Of a DNA stretch of 50,008 nucleotides, positions 25,176 to 34,094 are shown in pieces. The notes below the pieces were generated by a model that saw only the letters and a program-made list of their open reading frames with translations, was not told the DNA's origin and ran no database searches. The DNA comes from Acetobacteraceae bacterium AT-5844. Its GTDB lineage: Bacteria > Pseudomonadota > Alphaproteobacteria > Acetobacterales > Acetobacteraceae. Location of the stretch: positions 1-50,008 of the forward strand of contig JH599966.1 in assembly GCA_000245075.1 (NCBI GenBank), given 5' to 3'. Each line of letters opens with the position of its first letter. The first letter of the stretch is position 1. The position numbers were made by a program, and so were the translations under genes.

Positions 25176-25921
25176 GAAGATTGCACGAATAAACAAGAAT
25201 CATTCCGCTCCAGCAGCGCACGCTAAACGCATCAACATCAGCTCCCTGCGAGAACGGTCTGTCAACGATCTCAACACGCGGCATCCGGTGCTGACGGGTG
25301 CTGTGCTCATGGGGGCGAGGATTTTCGGGCAACAATCACCGGGACACGCTCGCAAGGACCACGGCCGGAATGGTCGGGAGGTTCAGGACGACATGGACCA
25401 TCGCCGCCCGCCGTACCGCATGTTTCCAGCGGAGCCGGCTGCGGTGCTATGGCGCACGCAAGCGGGGACATATCGGTGCCCCAACATAGCATCGGATTGA
25501 TTATCGCTGCTGGCGGGCGGAACAAAGCCGTGGCCATGCGCCTTTGCACTTTTCTTTGGGCAGTTCGCCCGCCATGCGGTGGCCCGGGCGGCACAGGCCG
25601 CCCTCTCCCCGGCAGAGGGCCGTTTGGCATTCAATCCGGCAACGGAGGCTGTATTTCCCGAAACAAGTCAGCGGGGCAAATAAGGAATAGATCCCACAAT
25701 ATCCACGCAGCTAAATTTGGCTCTGCATATGGTCACGAATGCTGTTACGGGGAGCGGGTCGCAAGCTCAAACCTTGCTGCTTCTCCGAAGCCTACGCGAA
25801 TCAGGACATTCAAGGGCGATTATTGAGAAGCCTTCGCCTTCAGAGATCGATTATTTTATCTGTACTAGAAACACCTGCTGCCCCAGACCGTTCTATAGGC
25901 ACTCAACAGGGAGAAATCGCG
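25176..25921. other. Intergenic stretch before the PRC-barrel gene
   Basis: About 750 bases with many short frames but none with start, ribosome site and family support. A start-less plus-strand frame of coding-like composition (around 25505-25680) reads FALFFGQFARHAVARAAQAA and could be a gene remnant. A weak GCCCTCT/AGAGGGC hairpin lies inside it (25600-25620). The AT-richer part from 25680 is probably the promoter area of the PRC-barrel gene. Confidence 0.4.
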
Positions 25922-26335
25922 ATGAGTAGCACAGGCATGGGTAGTGGCATGGCAGATCGCACCGGCGATGTTGCTCGTAACGAGACAAGTTCCTTGATCT
26001 CATCCGATAAGGTTGAGGGCACGTCTGTCTACGATACTTCGGGCAACAGCCTGGGCTCAATCCACAGTGTCATGATCGGGAAGAGAGATGGAAAGGTAGC
26101 TTACGCAGTCCTGTCCTTCGGTGGCTTCTTCGGCATTGGCGCGGATTTCTATCCGATTCCGTGGGCACAGCTACGCTACGACACGGGCATGGATGGATAT
26201 GTACTCAACACCACTAAGGAACAGTTGGAGGGAGCGCCGCGGTATTCGCCTGATGCCAACTGGCAGGCCCAAAATACCGATTGGGCACGGGATGTGGACC
26301 GCTACTACACCGGTCCAGGTTTCCCCTCCGTCTAA
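25922..26335 (+). CDS. PRC-barrel domain protein
   Basis: A 137-residue protein. A polar N-terminus (about 35 residues) is followed by a PRC-barrel of the photosynthetic reaction-centre H-subunit type: LISSDKVEGTSVYDTSGNSL, GSIHSVMIGKRDGKVAYAVL and SFGGFFGIGADFYPIPWAQL, with the conserved G-x-x-V-Y-D-x-x-G and G-K-V-x-Y-A-V-L-S-F-G-G-F-x-G segments. A tail of about 40 residues is rich in Asp, Trp and Tyr. Stand-alone PRC-barrel proteins of this sort are common and stress-induced in alphaproteobacteria; function is not established. AGGGAG lies about eight bases before the ATG, which fixes this start over an earlier one at 25739. Confidence 0.85.
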   Translation: MSSTGMGSGMADRTGDVARNETSSLISSDKVEGTSVYDTSGNSLGSIHSVMIGKRDGKVAYAVLSFGGFFGIGADFYPIPWAQLRYDTGMDGYVLNTTKEQLEGAPRYSPDANWQAQNTDWARDVDRYYTGPGFPSV

Positions 26336-26818
26336 CCTTTGCCAATCTGGCGCAGTTGGGCAACGCGGCCCAACAGCGGCGGGTAGGTTATGGATACTAA
26401 GGCGTAGCGTCTGAAGATATCAGATCCTGGTGCCAACCTCTGGCGCCAGGATCTGCGCCATGGCGTCCGTTACAAGAGTGGCGCAGCTGGTCGGGAGGCT
26501 CAAGGATCGGCCGCGGCCCTAGCTTTACCACCTGCTTCGTTCGGTACCTCCTACCCCTCCTCCACGGCATATATCCTGGCCAACGGTATCACTATCCTAA
26601 CCGTGGCCAGCGGGGAGTGGCGCCCCCCATCTTGCCGCGGTCCGATCTAGATCGTGCTATCAGGCGCCTGCTGCCGACGATGGTGATTTCCGCAAAGCGC
26701 CGGTATCGCCGCCTCATCGGCCAAGGCTTGCAGCAGCGCACGCCGGAGACCAGAAATCGTCCAACTTCAATGCCGCCGGTGGCCTAAGTTCCAGCTCAGC
26801 CGGCGTGTTTCGACACAC
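26336..26818. other. Intergenic stretch with a long hairpin
   Basis: Nearly 500 bases without a credible gene. It contains the 15-bp inverted repeat at 26421-26455, described separately, and nothing else recognisable. Confidence 0.4.
26421..26455. repeat. 15-bp inverted repeat downstream of the PRC-barrel gene
   Basis: Left arm CAGATCCTGGTGCCA (26421-26435) and right arm TGGCGCCAGGATCTG (26441-26455) pair with a single T-G position around the 5-base loop ACCTC. The stem is long for a genome hairpin. It lies 86 bases after the PRC-barrel stop and has no T run. It may be a Rho-independent-like hairpin, a dispersed repeat unit or a mobile-element end. Confidence 0.5.
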
Positions 26819-26977
26819 TTATTGTGGTTGTTGTTGCTGCGTGGCAGTTGGCCGATCGTCGCTAACGTCCTCGCTCAGATACCACAGATTATAGCCGGCG
26901 AATATTACGACTGCGATTGCAATGATGATCGCGGCCGCCGTCACGGCTCCACGGCGTTTGTCGGCTTTGTCTGGCAT
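26819..26977 (-). CDS. 52-aa single-pass membrane protein with polar tail
   Basis: A minus-strand frame from ATG 26977 with GGAG six bases upstream, a good ribosome site. The product is MPDKADKRRGAVTAAAIIIA, then a hydrophobic helix continuing IAVVIFAGYNLWYL, then an acidic/glutamine tail ending ATQQQQPQ. The positive-inside N-terminus and single helix predict a small inner-membrane protein with a C-terminal polar tail in the periplasm. Family not recognised. It lies between the PRC-barrel gene and the FUSC gene, in a region where longer gene callers would see nothing. Confidence 0.65.
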   Translation of the reverse strand: MPDKADKRRGAVTAAAIIIAIAVVIFAGYNLWYLSEDVSDDRPTATQQQQPQ

Positions 26978-27085
26978 CGGCTTCTCCGCTCTTCGCACGC
27001 TGACTGGAACGGATCGGACGGCCCTTTGTTTCCAGCTAGCAGAAAAGGTGGAGAGGCCGGTCAGGGGCGGGAGCTGCTCCCCGGC

Positions 27086-28264
27086 TCATGCGGTTCTCTC
27101 CTCGCTGGTCCCTCTCGCCGTTTTCAAGATATCATCCATGTTCCGCCTCAGCTGTTGCCAAGTCAGCGATAGGCCGAAAACCTGCTCAGCCTCCTCGCGC
27201 CGCAGGCGATCCAAAAGCCCCTCGAGGCGCATGCTCTCGACGGCGGAGGCGACATCGCAGGCAGGGCTTCGAATACCAGTCGAAGGTGTCAACAGCTTCC
27301 GGCCCACAAGCGCCTGGCCCACCTCGCAGAGAAATTGTTCAACCTCTCGCGTGGCATTCTGCACCGGCTCGACCAGACGATCGCTGGCATCTTTCGGCAG
27401 GGGGCAGGCACTGAGGCGATCTGCCATGGCAAGAGTGTACCACATCCGCTCTGTGTGCTTCAGAAGCGGCATCAAGGGAATATACTCTCCTTGCCCCGGG
27501 CGCCTTAGCGTCTGCTGGACCATGGCGCCGGCCGCGGTCAATTCGCGAGCAATCCGTTCATGTTCCTTCTGAAGATCCGCTGAATCCTGGTTCAGACTTT
27601 TCTCCATGCATGTGGAAAGGAGCGCGCTGCAGCCTGCCAACGCTTGCGCTAAATGCTGTTCCGCGCTGCGGCGGGCATGGCGTGGCAGGATGAGCACGCT
27701 TGCTGCTGCACCGGCAGTTGCTCCTAGGGCAATGGCAGCAATTTTGAGGAGCGCATCCTCAATCAACTCCATATCCGGTGCGACGATGAGGATGGCAACG
27801 GGAACCAACCCATAGCTGAACCTCGGCATAACGCCTGCGATGAAGCTCATGGTCCCAATCCCGGCAAGCAGTGACAGGATTGTCCGCCACCCACCGAGAC
27901 CAATCAGATAGACGCAGAACAAGGCGATAAGAGCCCCTAACACGGCGCCCAAAACCCGGTCCTTGGCCGCGGTCAGGGTGCCTCCAATGCTGCCCTGAAT
28001 AACGTATAGCGCTGAGAATACGGCCCAGGATGGCTCTGGAAGGCGCAACCATTGCGCAAGGCTGTAGGAGATCAGGACAGCGAGGATCGTTTGCACGGAC
28101 AGGCGGAATGGATCCCACTGGGTCGCCTCCAGGCACTGCCCACAAAACTGACGAAAACGGGAGCTCCAGGGGTGCGGCAAGTTGCCCGGCGCTTGAGACG
28201 GTATCATGCGGGGCAAATCCTCGTGACGCCGCATCGTTGCGTGACCTGCGTCGCTCCCTGTCAT
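27086..28264 (-). CDS. Half-size FUSC (aromatic acid exporter)-like membrane protein
   Basis: The product has about 392 residues. The first 200 hold about six membrane helices in the FUSC pattern: SVQTILAVLISYSLAQWL, PEPSWAVFSALYVIQGSIGG with GTLTAAKDRVLGAVLGALIA (the conserved R-x-x-G-x-x-x-G), and LVPVAILIVAPDM. A cytosolic helical region follows, rich in Arg, Glu and Gln. Full-length AaeB/FUSC exporters have about 650-700 residues with a repeated membrane half; this protein has only one membrane half and presumably dimerises. Start 28264 is one of several ATGs (28306, 28264, 28231, 28207); GAGG is nearest this one. Efflux of aromatic acids is inference. Confidence 0.75.
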   Translation of the reverse strand: MTGSDAGHATMRRHEDLPRMIPSQAPGNLPHPWSSRFRQFCGQCLEATQWDPFRLSVQTILAVLISYSLAQWLRLPEPSWAVFSALYVIQGSIGGTLTAAKDRVLGAVLGALIALFCVYLIGLGGWRTILSLLAGIGTMSFIAGVMPRFSYGLVPVAILIVAPDMELIEDALLKIAAIALGATAGAAASVLILPRHARRSAEQHLAQALAGCSALLSTCMEKSLNQDSADLQKEHERIARELTAAGAMVQQTLRRPGQGEYIPLMPLLKHTERMWYTLAMADRLSACPLPKDASDRLVEPVQNATREVEQFLCEVGQALVGRKLLTPSTGIRSPACDVASAVESMRLEGLLDRLRREEAEQVFGLSLTWQQLRRNMDDILKTARGTSEERTA

Positions 28265-28580
28265 GCAGCCTCGGCAGGAGTTCCGTAGGGGCATGAGCGG
28301 GCCCAATGGAATTCACGTCAGCATCGAACATGCCGGCCAGTCGGCCAAGGGTTCCCCCCCTCACGGCAAGAAAGGCGGCCAGGGCGCAGCAGCCCTAACC
28401 CCCCTCGGAAGGCACGAAGCCGGTTACCTCACAATCCGGGCGAGAATCCGTTGCGCAGACGGCAAGAGGAGAGGCTACGATGCCTCCGCTCGCACGAGTC
28501 TCAGGTGTCCAGTCGAGCTTCTGTTCCGCCAAAGACCTCAAGAAAAGCTCGAACATAGACGCTGATAGGGGAGAACAGGC
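28265..28580. other. Divergent intergenic region
   Basis: About 315 bases between the FUSC-like gene (minus) and the amidohydrolase gene (plus). It should hold both promoters. No clear operator dyad or gene was found. Confidence 0.4.
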
Positions 28581-30044
28581 ATGCTTTCATGCACAGAACT
28601 GACAGACAACTTCCGTCAACATGGCTGCCTTTGTCACAAGCCAGAGTTTCATTCCATCACACGACGCGTTAACACCGACCTCTCGCGCCGGGGCTTCCTG
28701 GCCGGTGCGACGGCTTCGGCCTCTGTCTTTTCGGCGCTGGGACTGCCGACACGCGCCGATGCTCAAATCTCTCCCTCGGCATCAGGGTCGGTTGTCCTCA
28801 CCAACCTGCGGCTATTCGATGGAAAAGGCTCATCCCTGCAAGATGGCCTCAGCCTTCTCGTAGAAGGCAAGCAGATCAAGTCTGTTACCTCTGGCAATCC
28901 CGCCCCGCCCGATGGAGCCCGGGTGGTAGATTGCGGGGGCAGAACCGTCATGCCCGGCCTTATCGACGCACATTGGCACGCGATGTTCGCAGCCTTGCCG
29001 GTTCAGGACTTGCTGGCAGGCGATACGGGCTATGTCCATCTTGCCGCAGGCGCCGAGAGTGAGCGCACATTGATGCGCGGCTTCACAACCGTTCGCGATC
29101 TCGGCGGCCCCGTTTTTGCTCTCAAGCAGGCGATCGACAGTGGCATGCTGCCGGGGCCCCGAATTTTCCCATCCGGTGCGATGATCACCGCGTCGGGAGG
29201 GCATGGCGATCTTCGCGCCCTCAGCGACCTACCGAGATTTAAAGGCGGCGCGCTGAGCAATGTGGAGCAGACAGGTGGGGCCGCCATCGTTGATAGCCCC
29301 GACGAAGTGCGTTTGCGGGTTCGGGAGCAACTCCTTCAGGGGGCTTCTCAGATCAAGATCGTAGGAGGTGGTGGGGTATCATCACCGCGCAGCCCGATCG
29401 ATCTGACGACGCTATCGGAGTCGGAGCTACGCGCCGCTGTGGAGGTCGCGACCGACTGGAATACGTTCGTGACGGTTCATGCGTACACCCCACGGACAAT
29501 CCAGCGGGCTATCGCCGCCGGAGTTCGTTGCGTTGAGCACGCCCACCTGATGGACGACGCAACGGCGGAACTGATGGCCAGCCGCGGCATCTGGCTCAGC
29601 ATACAGCCATTCCTTACGGACGAGGATTCAGTTCCGCTCACCGGCCCGAGCCGGGTTGCGCAAATTCAGGTCTTCGCGGGAACTGACAGCGCTTACAAAC
29701 TGGCTATCAAGCATGGCCTGAAGACGGCCTTTGGCTCCGACATGCTTTTTTCCGAGGCGATGGCAGCACGGCAGGGAATCATGCTGACCCATTTGACCAA
29801 GTGGTACTCCAACTCTGAAATATTGAAAATGGTGACATCAAAGAATGCCGAGTTGCTGGAATTGTCGGGGCCTCGCAACCCTTATCCTGGAAAGCTGGGC
29901 ATTCTCGAGGACGGCGCGCTCGCCGATCTCCTCGTGGTAGATGGTAATCCGCTCGAGGACATCGAGCTCCTCGCAGACCCCGAAAGGGCCCTGGTTATCA
30001 TCATGAAAGATGGGAAAATCTACAAGGACACCCTCTCGGCATAG
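28581..30044 (+). CDS. Tat-exported amidohydrolase (imidazolonepropionase-like)
   Basis: A 487-residue enzyme. A twin-arginine signal follows a long polar N-terminus: SRRGFLAG at 35-42, then a hydrophobic run and ADAQ. The metal site of the amidohydrolase superfamily is visible: His131 and His133 (GLIDAHWHA), Lys259 in QIKIVGGGGV (the bridging, usually carboxylated lysine), His300 (VTVHAYT), His320 (CVEHAHL) and Asp387 (FGSDML). The set matches Xaa-Pro dipeptidase/imidazolonepropionase-like members. Substrate unknown; such periplasmic enzymes hydrolyse dipeptides or amides. GGGGAG lies upstream of the ATG. It is divergent from the FUSC-like gene. Confidence 0.9.
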   Translation: MLSCTELTDNFRQHGCLCHKPEFHSITRRVNTDLSRRGFLAGATASASVFSALGLPTRADAQISPSASGSVVLTNLRLFDGKGSSLQDGLSLLVEGKQIKSVTSGNPAPPDGARVVDCGGRTVMPGLIDAHWHAMFAALPVQDLLAGDTGYVHLAAGAESERTLMRGFTTVRDLGGPVFALKQAIDSGMLPGPRIFPSGAMITASGGHGDLRALSDLPRFKGGALSNVEQTGGAAIVDSPDEVRLRVREQLLQGASQIKIVGGGGVSSPRSPIDLTTLSESELRAAVEVATDWNTFVTVHAYTPRTIQRAIAAGVRCVEHAHLMDDATAELMASRGIWLSIQPFLTDEDSVPLTGPSRVAQIQVFAGTDSAYKLAIKHGLKTAFGSDMLFSEAMAARQGIMLTHLTKWYSNSEILKMVTSKNAELLELSGPRNPYPGKLGILEDGALADLLVVDGNPLEDIELLADPERALVIIMKDGKIYKDTLSA

Positions 30045-30545
30045 GAACTGACCACCGCCTTGGCCAATGCTTGATCAAACCACACGATCAGCGGTCCAAG
30101 CAGCAACGCTCGAAGCGACCAATCGCTGTCTTTGTCACTGGCCAGACAAGATCGATCGGGGCATCAATTCCGATCGGCTCGCAGGGGCCAAACCACTCGC
30201 CCTTGTCCTGACGCCGGCAACGTCGTCGACATCAGCATGGCCGCCTGCCTACCGGACAGCCTCGCGCCGCGAATTCGTGTTCTGATCAACACAACCAACG
30301 AAGCCGACCATCTCTGCCAGTCTCTGGATGCACGACAAACAGAGCAGGATGATGAAGCGATCGTGCCTTCGACTCGCCGTTGGATTTCGGCCCCCAACGG
30401 CGATCCCGGCTTGAACGCCTCGGTGGCTCGGAAGTGTCCCGACTATCAGGCCCGCCATCCCAGGAACGGGTCAAGCCATCAGCCGCTCATCACTTGGCTG
30501 GCGATAGGCTGTTGGGCGCCGCCAGCTCCATCGGCGCCTGCAGCA
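30045..30545. other. Convergent intergenic region
   Basis: About 500 bases between the amidohydrolase gene and the end of the 1166-aa gene. Only short overlapping frames with no support. No clear terminator seen. Confidence 0.4.
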
Positions 30546-33500
30546 TCACCCCGCCGCCAGGCGCGGCGCCGATGGTGCAGCCTGCGCCAACAGCCCGGCG
30601 ACCAGCAGATTCATATAGCCATACACGACATCGCCTGCGATGAACGCGACCAACCCCGCCGCCTTCGCCTTCGGATCATCGAAGGACATCGGCAGTGCGG
30701 CCATGCCGCTGATATTGAAGCCGCAATTGCCGATGCAATTCAGCACATCCTTCTCCTCGTGCTCCGCTATGATCGATCCAATGACGGGCGCGAACCAGGC
30801 GGCATTCACGCCGAATTCAATCCACGGCGAGAACTTCTTCAGTAACTCCAATGCCAGGCCATTCTCGCCCTTTTCCTTGTAGGCGCAGAGACTGACATCC
30901 CCCATGGCCTTGGCGATGCTGAAGCAAGTGATACCGAGATCCAGCCCATTGTACCATTTGCTTCGGTCATCCTCGATAATGGCCGGCAGATTTGGGGCGC
31001 AGTAGAAGACATAAGTAATGGTGCCTACCACGGCCAGCGCCCAGTTATTCGGTAAGGCATCACGGAACGGCGTAACGAAGCAAAGTACCGCGGAGGCAGG
31101 GATGGCACAGATGGCGCAGACCTGTTCAAGGTGCCGGTAGTCCGCGTGACGCAGAGCCAGCGCGCGACCCGTTCCGTTGAACAACTCCCTGATCTGCTGA
31201 AGATTCTGCGCCGCGATCAGAGAGCGCGTGAAGTCGTCGTCTGGATAAGGCGCTTCTCCATCCATGACCTTGTACAGCAACGTGACGGGAATTGCGGCAA
31301 CGAGACATGCGGCATCAAGAATCGTCAGCGGCTCGCCTGTGGCTTGACGGTAGGCCTGGGAGATGATCGGAATTTCGATGGGCGCCTCCAGCATCGCGAG
31401 GACGCCCTCCACCAATATGGCGAAGATATCGATGCCGGTGACGATAACATTTTCAATCGTCTCCAGAAGTGCATCGAGCACAATGGCAACGACACGTTGC
31501 AGGATGTCCGTGACAGGAAGGCTTCGGAGCTGGTCGATAACATCGGTTTGCAATTGCTCTATGGCATGCCGAAAGACGTCCTCTTCCCGCTCCAGCGTGG
31601 CTTTCAGCTCCTGGAGCAACTTCTCGAGCACACTTGATTGCGGCACACTCTGCTGCCAGGACGTCTCCCCATTCGCCGCATTGTCCTTGAGATGATAGGA
31701 GCTCCAGTTGAACTGTGGATCGTTCCTCCCCGGCAGTTCACCGGCGGCGGCGGCGACACTATTGGCGCTGCTCGGAATCGGCGTCAGGTGGGCCCAGGCT
31801 CCGATTTCCTTCTCGATCGCACGGAAGGCGGAGGTCACCTCGCCGCGTAGTGTCGCAAGCTGGTCGAAGGAATGCCGGACCAGGCAACGGAAGAGTGTCT
31901 TCAGCACACGATGGGTACGGACGATATCCGGCCACTCGAAGAGAAAGCCAAGCCAGGCGACCAGGTCATGCAGCGCGACTTCGATCTTCTCCAGCAGGAA
32001 GTTGATGCCGTTGGCGACGTCCTGCAGGCAGTTAATGAAGATCTGGTAGAGGGTGCCGGCAATCCTGATGAAGAACGTGGCCACGTTCTGCTCGAAGGTG
32101 ACGAAGAACTCCTCGACGTCATCGATGGCATTGCGGATCCACCGGAACAGGTCCCCGGCGGCTACGGCGATGGCCTCACCGACATCCTCGACCTCCCTGC
32201 CGGGCCGGGAAATCGACAGGGCACCGTCGCGCAAGCTAAATCCCGCCTTGGCCGCTCCGTCCCAGCCCTCGAAGAAAGTGCCCCCCTCCGGCGTGAAGCG
32301 CGCGCCAAAGATCGATATCTGACCGGCCCTCCTCTCCCCTTGCAGCGCGCGGAAGCGCCTGGCAGCAGAGCGCGCTGAGCCATCCGGCGGCAAGGTTTTG
32401 GCGACTTCCAGAAACTGGGAAATGCCCCTCGCGGTATCATCCTTGCGTCCGGCAGGAATATCAGGCTTGACCAATGGACGAGGCTCGCCCCGGTCGTTGT
32501 AGATGGTGATATCGAGGTCGGGCCCAGACTGCACCTTTGCGAGCTTATCCCTCGCGCGCCCCATCGGATCGATGGTCATGCTGCCGCCGCCTGCCTCCAG
32601 CGTATAGCTGGCAACGCCGATGCTATCCACTTGCTGGATGATGGTCAGCGTGCCATTCGCGTCCGTACGCACGCGCACCGGCGTATCGACAAACAGCCTG
32701 TGGTAGCTGCTGTTGACATATACCTGGCAGGGACTGCTGGCCCAGAGATCCACGTCTTCATTCGACAGCGGCAGGTTGCTGTCGCTGCTGATCTGGATAT
32801 GCGTCGTATAGGTCGTGACCGTCAGAACGTCCGAAACCGCCGTGGCCGGGAGAACAATTTCCCGCTGTGCCCACAGAGAAGTCGTCGGGTCCTCGGTAAG
32901 CTGTACCAGCCGGCCATCGGAACAGTGCGCCAGAATGACGCTGCCGCCGAAATGCTTGTTGATCAGAGTGGAGACACCGAGCGTGTCCTCCAGCACCGGC
33001 ACCGGCACCGACCACGCTCCCGCACTTTTCTGCTGGCCGACTGTGTTGCGCAGGCAGAACACCTGCCCCAACTCGTTCAGCCCCCAGACCACGATCTCGC
33101 GGCCATTGACGTCGGCGGTCAGCGCCGTGACGTTCCGCAGCAGCGGATGCCACACGATCAGCTCCGGCTTCGTCAGATCCCGCTGCTCGTTGGCGGCCAG
33201 ATAGTAAAGCCCGCCAGCGGCCGCGATATAGAGGTCCGTCGTGCCATCGGCATTGGCCCCGAGGGCGAACGCTGCTTCGGCGCCGTCACTGCCAGGCGGC
33301 AGAGGAAAGCGGGAGACAAGGGGGTTTCCGCCGAAAGGGTTCCGGATCTGCGAATAGATCAGCTCCTTCGTGCTCGCCAGCGTTCCTAAGGTATAAATGC
33401 CGTCCACCATTTGCCCGGACTTGCGCCCCAGCACACTGCTGACGGAGCCAGCCGTCAGTGACACCGCCAGATCATGCAGATTCCACCGCCGACCGGATAT

Positions 33501-34046
33501 TGTTCCGCTCGGATCAATGAAATATCGCTCGATGATCTGGAGGGGATCCTCCGGATCCTTCAGGATATCGACGACGATGGCACTCTCTCCGCCATGCTGC
33601 GCGAGATAAATGCCCGTGATGCTGAGCCGCGGCTGCCCGCCAGGAGGCGCATCGAATGGGATATCCACCCAGTCTATAGGCGCTGACCAATCCTCGTCAT
33701 TATTCGGATGGTCCAACGCCAGCAGCAGATGGTCGACGCCCTCTACGGTAACGGCAAGCGCCAGATCAAGCTGCCCGTCGGAGAGGTTGGAGGAAACATC
33801 GAAGAGCTTTGCTGCGACTGGTTGGCCAGCGAACCGCTCGGACAGGCCGCTCGACTCATCCAGCAAATCCCAACCGGCACGTGACCCTGGCTCTTCCTTT
33901 GTACGGTAGAAAATGTTGTCTGTTCCGATGGAAAAGATCAGTTCGTGCGACTGCCGCGTCTGCGCGAGCCGGAACCTGGCCTGTGGCGCCATGGCGACGG
34001 CGTGCTTCTGATTGGTCATCAACTCGGAGGAATGTTCGATCTTCAT
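30546..34046 (-). CDS. Large 1166-aa protein: propeller-like N-terminus and helical, hydrophobic C-terminus
   Basis: I do not recognise the family. Residues ~25-420 show about 45-50-residue beta repeats (for example LDLALAVTVEGVDHLLLALD, VNGREIVVWGLNELGQVFCL and SVILAHCSDGRLVQLTE), consistent with a lectin-like beta-propeller. Residues ~425-520 look like a beta-sandwich. Residues ~640-720 hold long amphipathic helices (FEQNVATFFIRIAGTLYQIF), followed by more helices. The C-terminal 300 residues have several hydrophobic segments near 865-894, 908-928, 975-993, 997-1018 and 1129-1155. There is no signal peptide. The start at 34046 has GAGG about eight bases upstream. It lies 48 bases after the 588-aa gene, so the two form one transcript. 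The layout of binding domain plus membrane-active helices recalls pore-forming toxins, but that is only inference. Confidence 0.85.
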   Translation of the reverse strand: MKIEHSSELMTNQKHAVAMAPQARFRLAQTRQSHELIFSIGTDNIFYRTKEEPGSRAGWDLLDESSGLSERFAGQPVAAKLFDVSSNLSDGQLDLALAVTVEGVDHLLLALDHPNNDEDWSAPIDWVDIPFDAPPGGQPRLSITGIYLAQHGGESAIVVDILKDPEDPLQIIERYFIDPSGTISGRRWNLHDLAVSLTAGSVSSVLGRKSGQMVDGIYTLGTLASTKELIYSQIRNPFGGNPLVSRFPLPPGSDGAEAAFALGANADGTTDLYIAAAGGLYYLAANEQRDLTKPELIVWHPLLRNVTALTADVNGREIVVWGLNELGQVFCLRNTVGQQKSAGAWSVPVPVLEDTLGVSTLINKHFGGSVILAHCSDGRLVQLTEDPTTSLWAQREIVLPATAVSDVLTVTTYTTHIQISSDSNLPLSNEDVDLWASSPCQVYVNSSYHRLFVDTPVRVRTDANGTLTIIQQVDSIGVASYTLEAGGGSMTIDPMGRARDKLAKVQSGPDLDITIYNDRGEPRPLVKPDIPAGRKDDTARGISQFLEVAKTLPPDGSARSAARRFRALQGERRAGQISIFGARFTPEGGTFFEGWDGAAKAGFSLRDGALSISRPGREVEDVGEAIAVAAGDLFRWIRNAIDDVEEFFVTFEQNVATFFIRIAGTLYQIFINCLQDVANGINFLLEKIEVALHDLVAWLGFLFEWPDIVRTHRVLKTLFRCLVRHSFDQLATLRGEVTSAFRAIEKEIGAWAHLTPIPSSANSVAAAAGELPGRNDPQFNWSSYHLKDNAANGETSWQQSVPQSSVLEKLLQELKATLEREEDVFRHAIEQLQTDVIDQLRSLPVTDILQRVVAIVLDALLETIENVIVTGIDIFAILVEGVLAMLEAPIEIPIISQAYRQATGEPLTILDAACLVAAIPVTLLYKVMDGEAPYPDDDFTRSLIAAQNLQQIRELFNGTGRALALRHADYRHLEQVCAICAIPASAVLCFVTPFRDALPNNWALAVVGTITYVFYCAPNLPAIIEDDRSKWYNGLDLGITCFSIAKAMGDVSLCAYKEKGENGLALELLKKFSPWIEFGVNAAWFAPVIGSIIAEHEEKDVLNCIGNCGFNISGMAALPMSFDDPKAKAAGLVAFIAGDVVYGYMNLLVAGLLAQAAPSAPRLAAG

Positions 34047-34094
34047 GTCAGCGTCCTCAAAGGCCCGGCACTCGGCCGGAGCGGGTGCCGCGGG

